From NCBI GenBank assembly GCA_030591905.1, contig JAUVAE010000050.1, positions 1 through 5,563 of the forward strand: DNA of 5,563 bases, given 5' to 3'. The notes beneath the pieces are model-generated. The model was not told where the DNA came from and made no database searches. It saw only the letters and a list, made by a program, of their open reading frames with translations. The stretch is from Candidatus Komeilibacteria bacterium (GTDB lineage Bacteria; Patescibacteriota; Patescibacteriia; UBA1558; S5-K13). Position 1 is the stretch's first letter, and the number at the start of each line of letters is the position of its first letter. Below are positions 1 to 5,190 of this stretch, in pieces. Both the position numbers and the translations under genes were made by a program.

Positions 1-205
1 CTAATTGATAGTTTAGGTTTTTATCTGTGTTGACTGAAATATCAAATTCATTAGTGGATTGACTATATTCAATGTTAGAGGATAAAGGAATGTCTTGAGC
101 ACGAACTGGTTGAACAGTTAATAATAACGGTAAAAAAGAATTAAGAAGCAGGGAAAAGTTAGCAATAAGAGCAGTAATTTTTTTAGCAAACTTTAATTTA
201 AACAT
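1..205 (-). CDS. Secreted protein of unknown function (N-terminal part, runs off the window)
   Basis: An open frame starts at the ATG at 205-203 and stays open to the window edge, giving 68 residues. The N-terminus is a typical Sec signal peptide: a basic start (KLKFAKK, residues 3-9), a hydrophobic core at about residues 10-33 rich in Leu, and a likely signal peptidase I site after V-R-A (residue 36), followed by QDIPLSS. The visible mature part (37-68) is polar and Ser/Thr/Asn-rich with beta-like alternation, and shows no family motif I recognise. A well-formed promoter lies upstream (249-276), with an implied leader of about 35-40 nt. No Shine-Dalgarno sequence precedes the start. The product is probably exported or surface-associated; its function cannot be judged from this fragment. 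The signal peptide is clear, and the reality of the gene is supported by the promoter. Confidence 0.8.
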   Translation of the reverse strand, partial: MFKLKFAKKITALIANFSLLLNSFLPLLLTVQPVRAQDIPLSSNIEYSQSTNEFDISVNTDKNLNYQL

Positions 206-224
206 TATCCATAATAAACAATAT

Positions 225-260
225 AAGTTATATGGGGGCTATGAGCGAAGTATATAACTT
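225..260. repeat. Inverted repeat overlapping promoter and leader (possible operator or hairpin)
   Basis: AAGTTATAT at 225-233 and ATATAACTT at 252-260 are perfect 9-bp inverted copies separated by 18 bp. The right arm covers part of the -10 box of the minus-strand promoter, and the left arm lies in the predicted leader. It could be a repressor site or a weak A/U-rich RNA hairpin. In such A+T-rich DNA a chance repeat is also possible. Confidence 0.35.
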
Positions 261-276
261 TTTTATAAGTTTGCAA
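249..276 (-). promoter_or_regulatory. Sigma-70-type promoter for the secreted-protein gene
   Basis: Read on the minus strand, TTGCAA (276-271) and TATACT (254-249) are separated by 16 bp, close to the TTGACA/TATAAT consensus. Transcription would begin near 242 and give a leader of about 37 nt before the ATG at 205. The -10 box overlaps one arm of the inverted repeat at 225-260. Confidence 0.6.
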
Positions 277-344
277 GTTAATCTAATTTATTCCATTATT
301 GAAACTTAGATTTCGAAAATAAGGTTATTATTATTACAAAAAAC

Positions 345-372
345 TTGCTTTTAATAATCTTTATAGTAAACT
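345..372 (+). promoter_or_regulatory. Tentative promoter for the DEAD-box helicase
   Basis: TTGCTT at 345-350 and TAAACT at 367-372 are spaced by 16 bp, which would place the transcript start near 379 and give a leader of about 100 nt. TATAGT at 362-367 is a better -10 box by sequence but has no good -35 at the right distance. That a promoter lies in 330-375 is likely; which hexamers are used is uncertain. Confidence 0.35.
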
Positions 373-394
373 ACAAACTGATTTAAGTAATTAG

Positions 395-480
395 ATAGAG
401 AGGAACTCTATAGAAGATTGCCCGCCACACAGACCTTATACGTGTATTAATTTTTGGGCCCTATTGCTCAAAAATTAATA
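395..480 (+). ncRNA. Structured 5' leader of the DEAD-box helicase mRNA (candidate cis-regulatory RNA)
   Basis: Two hairpins can be seen. The first pairs ATAGAG (395-400) with CTCTAT (406-411) around the 5-nt loop AGGAA. The second pairs 445-459 with 466-480: 15 consecutive pairs, one of them G-U, with the loop CCTATT. Its 3' strand ends on the A of the start codon at 480. Between them is a conspicuously G+C-rich stretch in A+T-rich surroundings, GCCCGCCACAC (420-430), plus a possible short ACAC/GTGT pairing (427-430 with 442-445). No Shine-Dalgarno sequence precedes the start, so the ribosome must open the second hairpin to initiate. Since the gene encodes an RNA helicase, control by its own product, or by temperature, is a reasonable inference. 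I do not recognise it as a named RNA family. Confidence 0.55.
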
Positions 481-1730
481 TGTATAACAACAGACGCCCT
501 TCTTATGGAGGACAAAACAGAAATAACCAATCAAATGGTTTTAGAAAATTTAATGGACCGAATTCAAATTCTCAACAAAGAAATAACTTCAGGAACCCTA
601 GAAGAAAGAGATCATTTGGAGTAAATTTGGCAACACATCTTTTTATTAAAAAGGCTGAACCGATAACTAAGATTGAAGAAGTAATTGTCAAAAACAGTTT
701 TGAAGATTTTGGATTTGATAGAGCTTTATTAAAAAATGTTAAAGATAAAGGTTATATTAAACCAACTAAAATTCAGGATGAAGCTATTCCAGAAGTTATG
801 ATTGGTCGAGATGTTTTAGGTATTGCTAATACTGGAACAGGGAAAACAGCAGCTTTTGCTTTACCTATCATTGATCAAATAATTAAAAATCCTAATAAGA
901 GATTTATTATATTGGCTCCAACTAGAGAGCTAGCTCAACAAATTAAAGATGAAATAAGATCTTTTACTTTTGATTTAAGAGTTTATGTAACTTTAGTTAT
1001 TGGTGGTTCTAATATGCAAAGCCAAATTAGAGATCTTAGAAGAGACCCTCATATAATTGTTGGAACTCCTGGAAGAATAAAAGATTTAGGAAACAGAAGA
1101 ATAATTGATTTCTCTAGAATGGATGTATTAGTTTTAGATGAAGTTGATCGAATGTTAGATATGGGATTCATTAATGATATTAGATGGATTGTAAATCTTA
1201 TTCCAAATAATAGACAAACTTTATTCTTTTCAGCAACTATGGATAGAAAAGTAGAATCTTTAATAGATACTTTTTTATATGATCCAGCTAAAATCACAAT
1301 TGAAAGTCAAAAAACCTCTGATAATGTAGAACAAGATGTAGTTATGGTTAATCGTCATAATAAAGGGGATGTATTAATAGATATTTTAAACAAAGAAGAA
1401 GTTAAGAAAGTTTTGGTATTTGGAGCTACACAAAGAATAGTAGACAAAATATCAAATAATTTAATAGACACTGGTTTTAGAGCTGATTCACTTCATGGAG
1501 GTAAAGCTCAAAACAAAAGACAAAGAATTCTAAAAATGTTCAAAGATAATCATATTGATGTTTTAATAGCTACAGATGTAGCTGCTAGAGGATTAGATGT
1601 GGCTGATATTAGTCATGTAATTAATTATGATAAACCAAATAATTACGAAGACTATATTCATCGAATTGGAAGAACTGGTAGAGCTAACTCTAAAGGTTAT
1701 GCTTTAACTTTTGTTGAGAATAAATACTAA
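480..1730 (+). CDS. DEAD-box ATP-dependent RNA helicase (DEVD variant)
   Basis: This is a superfamily 2 RNA helicase expected to unwind short RNA duplexes with ATP in the cytoplasm, in ribosome assembly, mRNA turnover or cold adaptation. All core motifs are present: Q motif with upstream aromatic F77 and Q99; motif I ANTGTGKT (116-123); Ia APTREL (146-151); GG (175-176); Ib TPGR (196-199); II DEVD (220-223) instead of DEAD; III SAT (251-253); V ATDVAARGLDV (364-374); VI HRIGRTGR (394-401). Residues 1-48 are a disordered, Asn/Arg/Gly/Gln-rich tail with a basic RRKR cluster, probably RNA-binding. The protein ends 15 residues after motif VI, so the C-terminal extension seen in many RNA helicases is absent. 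The ATG at 480 is the only ATG before residue 107; an in-frame stop lies at 411-413. Its last 4 nt overlap the convergent phosphatase gene. The exact subfamily (RhlE, CshA or other) is not assigned. Confidence 0.97.
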   Translation: MYNNRRPSYGGQNRNNQSNGFRKFNGPNSNSQQRNNFRNPRRKRSFGVNLATHLFIKKAEPITKIEEVIVKNSFEDFGFDRALLKNVKDKGYIKPTKIQDEAIPEVMIGRDVLGIANTGTGKTAAFALPIIDQIIKNPNKRFIILAPTRELAQQIKDEIRSFTFDLRVYVTLVIGGSNMQSQIRDLRRDPHIIVGTPGRIKDLGNRRIIDFSRMDVLVLDEVDRMLDMGFINDIRWIVNLIPNNRQTLFFSATMDRKVESLIDTFLYDPAKITIESQKTSDNVEQDVVMVNRHNKGDVLIDILNKEEVKKVLVFGATQRIVDKISNNLIDTGFRADSLHGGKAQNKRQRILKMFKDNHIDVLIATDVAARGLDVADISHVINYDKPNNYEDYIHRIGRTGRANSKGYALTFVENKY

Positions 1731-2590
1731 CTAACTTTAATAACTAAAGCAGTCATGTCATCTTTCTTATGTCTAAAATGATCACTTTTGCTACGATCAT
1801 AAGATTTATTAATAAGATCTTTAGTAATTTGCTCAGAATTTTGACCAATTGATAAAATTTGACTAATTTCACTAGTAGTAAGATTGTCATGAACACCATC
1901 TGTAGTTAATAGAATAATATCCCCTGGTTCGAGGTCAATAAAAAAGACTTCAGCTTTAGCTTCTGGATCACCAAAATAATTAGAAATAGCATTTCTATTT
2001 TCTTGAAGAATTTTTTCTCTATCATTTAGATCACTTTCATTAATAGCCTCATCTAATCTATCTTGTGTTTGGTTAAATTGGGAAATTGAATTAGAATGTT
2101 TTTTAATAAAACTATCATCACTAGTAATTCTTAAAAGTGGTTCTCTATGATTTTCTGAACGAAGAAGATAAGCCCGACTATCACCAAGACTATTACCAAC
2201 AATAAAATCTTGACCTTTTGAGTCTCTAGAAATAATTCCAAAAGTTCCAGTTGTTCCTCCTAAGTTATATTTTTCTTTATTTTCTAAAAAAGTTTGATTC
2301 ACTTTTTTGGAGATAATAGATAATCTTTTATCTGTTTCTTGTTGAGAAATATTTGAAGGAAGAAAAAGAAGTTCTTGTTTAATTAAATCTCGACAAAGCT
2401 TTGATGATTCAGCTCCATTCCTATCTCCCCCCATACCATCAAAAACACCAAAAGATAAGTTTTTTGTATTCAAAAAATAATCATCTTCATTATGATTTTG
2501 AGTTTTCCCTCGGCTTTCACAAGCAATATTAAAAGTGTTTTCTTTTTTAATTTCTGGAGAATATGTTTCTAAAGTATTTATTTCATCCAT
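1727..2590 (-). CDS. PP2C-family (PPM) serine/threonine protein phosphatase
   Basis: This 287-residue soluble protein has the PPM motif series in order: NEDDYF (34-39), FGVFDGMGGDRNGAESS (47-63), GGTTGT (111-116), VGNSLGDSRAYLL (131-143), SDDS (157-160), RNAISNYFG (199-207), GDIILLTTDGVHD (223-235) and DDMTALVI (277-284). The expected Mn/Mg ligands D36, D51, D231 and D277 are present. There is no signal peptide or membrane segment, so it should act in the cytoplasm, dephosphorylating Ser/Thr (or Tyr) on protein substrates, normally opposite a Hanks-type kinase; none is in this window. The position equal to the phosphate-binding Arg of PrpC/PstP (GxxRxxNED) is Gln31. The segment between SDDS and RNAIS is about 15 residues longer than in typical bacterial members, suggesting an enlarged flap. 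It lies 26 nt downstream of rarA on the same strand and probably shares its transcript. The start at 2590 has no Shine-Dalgarno sequence. Confidence 0.93.
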   Translation of the reverse strand: MDEINTLETYSPEIKKENTFNIACESRGKTQNHNEDDYFLNTKNLSFGVFDGMGGDRNGAESSKLCRDLIKQELLFLPSNISQQETDKRLSIISKKVNQTFLENKEKYNLGGTTGTFGIISRDSKGQDFIVGNSLGDSRAYLLRSENHREPLLRITSDDSFIKKHSNSISQFNQTQDRLDEAINESDLNDREKILQENRNAISNYFGDPEAKAEVFFIDLEPGDIILLTTDGVHDNLTTSEISQILSIGQNSEQITKDLINKSYDRSKSDHFRHKKDDMTALVIKVS

Positions 2591-2616
2591 AAATAAAGAT
2601 TACCATAAACTGTTCT

Positions 2617-3786
2617 TTACTTTTTAGAATTTTTAAAATATTTTTTACCTTTTAATTTATCTGGTAATAAATCTTCTTTACTGTACATTTCATAACCTTT
2701 TCCATAACCAATATCTTCCATAAGTTTAGTTTCGGCATTTCTAAGATTGAGAGGAATTGGAAGATTTCCAAATTCTTTGACATCAGCTTGAGCAGCTCGT
2801 AAAGCATCATAAGCATCCCTGTTTTTTGGACTCTTAGCAAGATAAACAACTCCATGAGCCAAGTTGATAGCACACTCAGGATAACCAATGGTTTCGCAGG
2901 TTCTAAAGACCTGATTAGCTAACATTAGAGCTGATGAATTAGCTATTCCAATATCTTCACTAGCAAAGACAACCATACGTCTAGCAATGAACTTTGGGTC
3001 TTCTCCAGCGTCAATCATTCTAGATAGATAGTAGACAGCAGCATCAACATTACTGGCTCTCATACTTTTAATAAAGGAACTAATAGTGTTGTAGTGTTCT
3101 TCTCCTTTTTTATCGAAACGTAAAAATTTATTTTGTAAAGTATTTTCTAAATTTTCTTTAGTGAGTGATCCATAAAGAGTAAAAGCATTATCAATCATAG
3201 TGATGGCTTGACGAGCATCTCCATTAGCCATTTTTACTAACCAGTCTTGAGCACTTTTGTTTATTTTAGTTTTTAAAATTTTAGTAGCTCGTTTAATAAC
3301 TTCAGCAATTTCTGATTCAGAAAGTTCATTTAAAACAAAAACTCGACAACGAGAAAGGAGAGGTGAAATTATTTCAAAACTAGGATTTTCAGTAGTGGCA
3401 CCGATAAGGGTTAATATTCCTGATTCAACATAAGGAAGTAAAAAATCTTGTTGAGCTTTATTAAAACGATGGATCTCATCTAAAAATAAAATCTTTTTAT
3501 AGAGACCAGGACTAGAAGGTGTATTTTTCCCAATTATTTTTCGGATATCATCTTTACCAGATGAAACAGCTGATAATTCAAAAATCTCAGCATCTATTTC
3601 TTTAGCAATTATTTTTGCTAAAGTAGTTTTACCAACTCCAGGTGGACCCCAAAAAATCATCGAAAATATTTGTTTTGACTCAATAGCTAAACGTAAGGGT
3701 TTATTAGGACCAACTAAATGAGACTGACCAATAAATTCATCTAGATTTTTAGGACGGAGTGATGAGGCTAAAGGTTGATTATTCAT
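2617..3786 (-). CDS. rarA: Replication-associated recombination protein A (RarA/MgsA, AAA+ ATPase)
   Basis: RarA (bacterial MgsA, relative of Mgs1/WRNIP1) is a clamp-loader-like AAA+ ATPase that acts at stalled replication forks and DNA ends together with SSB. The 389 residues show the family N-terminus LASSLRPKNLDEFIGQSHLVG (near 6-26), Walker A GPPGVGKTT (47-55), Walker B FLDEIHRF (101-108), the sensor-1 GATTENPSFE (129-138), the arginine-finger motif LLSRC (143-147, R146), and sensor 2 GDARQA (189-194). The C-terminal tetramerisation part carries the family blocks MIDAGEDPKFIARRMVVFASEDIG (257-280) and DAYDALRAAQADV (324-336). It is shorter than E. coli RarA (447 aa) and the usual tail after the KGKKYF block is missing. 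A strong promoter (3815-3843) lies upstream, and the PP2C gene follows 26 nt downstream. No Shine-Dalgarno sequence precedes the ATG at 3786. Confidence 0.97.
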   Translation of the reverse strand: MNNQPLASSLRPKNLDEFIGQSHLVGPNKPLRLAIESKQIFSMIFWGPPGVGKTTLAKIIAKEIDAEIFELSAVSSGKDDIRKIIGKNTPSSPGLYKKILFLDEIHRFNKAQQDFLLPYVESGILTLIGATTENPSFEIISPLLSRCRVFVLNELSESEIAEVIKRATKILKTKINKSAQDWLVKMANGDARQAITMIDNAFTLYGSLTKENLENTLQNKFLRFDKKGEEHYNTISSFIKSMRASNVDAAVYYLSRMIDAGEDPKFIARRMVVFASEDIGIANSSALMLANQVFRTCETIGYPECAINLAHGVVYLAKSPKNRDAYDALRAAQADVKEFGNLPIPLNLRNAETKLMEDIGYGKGYEMYSKEDLLPDKLKGKKYFKNSKK

Positions 3787-3814
3787 GTTTTGGGTTTACT
3801 TCGGGTAATGTTTA

Positions 3815-3843
3815 AGAATACAAATTTAAATGATTAAAGTCAA
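3815..3843 (-). promoter_or_regulatory. Sigma-70-type promoter of the rarA-phosphatase operon
   Basis: On the minus strand, TTGACT (3843-3838) and TATTCT (3820-3815) are separated by exactly 17 bp, a near-consensus arrangement. The transcript would start near 3808 and leave a leader of about 22 nt before the rarA ATG at 3786. It sits in the 81-bp gap between the divergent rarA and glycosyltransferase genes. Confidence 0.7.
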
Positions 3844-3856
3844 CTAATTAATGAGT

Positions 3857-3862
3857 TAGAAT
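3857..3862 (+). promoter_or_regulatory. Possible -10 box of the glycosyltransferase gene (leaderless start)
   Basis: TAGAAT at 3857-3862 matches the -10 consensus in 5 of 6 positions but ends only 5 nt before the ATG at 3868. If used, the transcript would start at about the A of the start codon and be leaderless. The matching -35 position (3834-3839, TTAAAG) is poor, so this is tentative. Confidence 0.35.
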
Positions 3863-3867
3863 AGTTT

Positions 3868-5172
3868 ATGAAAAAGATTTATTTAGTTTTATTATTTTCC
3901 TTAGTAATTAGATTAGTAGCTATTAATCAATCGATGTGGCTAGATGAAGCAATCTCAGCTAATGTATCTAAAAGGCCAATGTTGGACATCATCAATAGTT
4001 TTTCTTTTGGTGACTTCCATCCTCCAAGTTATTATTTGTTTTTAAATTTTTGGACAAGTATCTTTGGAAATGGAGTAATAATGATGAGATTTAGTTCAGT
4101 ATTGTTTTCTTTAATAACAATATGGTTGGTTTATGAAATAGGAAAAGAAATCAAAGATGAAAAGATAGGTTTTTGGGCAGCTTTATTAACAGCGGTTAAT
4201 CCCCTGTTTATTTATTTCTCTCAAGAATTAAGAATGTATATGATGATGGTGATGTTATTAATGGGGGCTTTATATTTCTTTATTAGATTAAATAAAAAAG
4301 TAAATTGGAAGAATGTATTAGGTTTTAATTTATTAGCGGCTTTAAGTTTTTTAACTTTTTATGGATCTGTCTTTTTAATAGCGGCAATGTTGTTGTATTG
4401 GTTAATTAATAAAAAATTTAAATTACTCTTTATTAATAGTAGTGGTTTAATTTTAGCCATCTTAGTTATTAGCCCTTTATTGTGGAAACAATTAATGAAC
4501 TCTAGGAAAGCATTAATTGAAGTAAGTAATTGGTCTTTAACTTTAGGTAATGTTAATTTCAAAAATTTAGCTTTAATTCCAATTAAATTTACGGTAGGAA
4601 AAATTAGTTGGTATCCAAAGATTTTTTACTATGGAATAGCAACCTTGAGTACTCTTATTGTTTGGTTGTTAGCTTTTAAAGAAATGATTAAAGATAAATT
4701 ATTAAGATTTTTATTAATTGTTCCTTTAATTATGGGAATTATTTTTTCTCTTAAATCACCATTGCTACAATATTTCAGATTTCTATATTTAATTCCGATC
4801 TTGTCTTTATTGTTGGCTAAATCAAAAAAAGGTAGAAAAATAGTTTTAATAATATTTTTATTATTTACTTCAATTTATTTAATTAATTCTAATATGCATC
4901 GAGAAGATTGGAAAAGTTTATCTGGGACTTTAAAAAAAGAAGATAATGTTTATTTAATATCTTCATTTGGAGACCCAATTAGATTTTATAACCCAGAAAT
5001 AAAGATTAATGATATTAAATATGATGAAGCTAAAGAAGAAAAAATAAAAGTTGTTAAGTATGGTGAAGAGATACATGGAATAAATAGTCAGGAAAAAGTT
5101 GAGAAATTAGGCTATAAAAAAATAGGAGAAGAAAATTTTAGAGGAATAAAAATTGAAGAATGGGAAAAATAA
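3868..5172 (+). CDS. Integral-membrane GT-C glycosyltransferase (GT39/ArnT-like)
   Basis: This 434-residue membrane protein resembles the GT39/PMT-ArnT-like GT-C enzymes, which move a sugar from a polyprenyl-phosphate donor to a protein, lipid or glycan on the outer face of the membrane. The hallmark WLDEAIS (24-30) places Asp26-Glu27 in the first external loop, where the family's catalytic acid lies. DFHPPSYYLFLNFW (49-62) and YFSQELRMYMM (116-126) are also characteristic blocks. About ten hydrophobic segments are visible, near residues 3-20, 72-91, 101-117, 123-139, 150-165, 168-184, 187-206, 253-270, 279-296 and 302-340 (the last probably two helices). The C-terminal part from about 341 to 434 is soluble, Lys/Glu-rich, and begins with REDWKS as in related proteins. 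It is probably used in cell-surface glycan or glycoprotein building. Donor and acceptor cannot be inferred. It is transcribed divergently from rarA and ends 3 nt from the pyrG stop. Confidence 0.87.
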   Translation: MKKIYLVLLFSLVIRLVAINQSMWLDEAISANVSKRPMLDIINSFSFGDFHPPSYYLFLNFWTSIFGNGVIMMRFSSVLFSLITIWLVYEIGKEIKDEKIGFWAALLTAVNPLFIYFSQELRMYMMMVMLLMGALYFFIRLNKKVNWKNVLGFNLLAALSFLTFYGSVFLIAAMLLYWLINKKFKLLFINSSGLILAILVISPLLWKQLMNSRKALIEVSNWSLTLGNVNFKNLALIPIKFTVGKISWYPKIFYYGIATLSTLIVWLLAFKEMIKDKLLRFLLIVPLIMGIIFSLKSPLLQYFRFLYLIPILSLLLAKSKKGRKIVLIIFLLFTSIYLINSNMHREDWKSLSGTLKKEDNVYLISSFGDPIRFYNPEIKINDIKYDEAKEEKIKVVKYGEEIHGINSQEKVEKLGYKKIGEENFRGIKIEEWEK

Positions 5173-5190
5173 AAATTATTTATTTTTTTT
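5167..5190. terminator. Weak A/T-only hairpin with T-run between convergent stops (possible terminator)
   Basis: AAATAA (5167-5172) and TTATTT (5176-5181) can pair around a 3-nt loop, followed by an eight-T run at 5183-5190 inside the pyrG end. With no G-C pairs the stem is weak. It would serve the plus-strand glycosyltransferase transcript if it works at all. Confidence 0.2.

Noticed and set aside
206..479. A small gene, tRNA or CRISPR-like repeats in the intergenic region
   Set aside because: There is no cloverleaf, no spaced repeats and no convincing short frame; promoter and leader elements explain what is visible.
445..480. The start hairpin as a Rho-independent terminator
   Set aside because: There is no T-run after the 3' arm on either strand, and the stem runs directly into the start codon of a real gene.
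507..511. GGAGG as a Shine-Dalgarno sequence for a later helicase start
   Set aside because: No in-frame ATG follows until residue 107, which is inside the Q-motif/motif I region; it simply encodes part of Tyr-Gly-Gly-Gln.
1049..1297. 82-codon minus-strand open frame
   Set aside because: It lies entirely inside the helicase, whose motifs Ib-III are encoded on the other strand; it has no recognisable domain.
1727..2590. The phosphatase as part of a defence or toxin system
   Set aside because: It is a complete standard PPM domain next to housekeeping genes, with no kinase, toxin or mobile-element signature nearby.
2652..2888. 78-codon minus-strand open frame
   Set aside because: It is an out-of-frame reading of the conserved RarA C-terminal region.
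4359..4562. 67-codon minus-strand open frame
   Set aside because: It is antisense to membrane segments of the glycosyltransferase; A+T-rich hydrophobic codons produce such frames readily.
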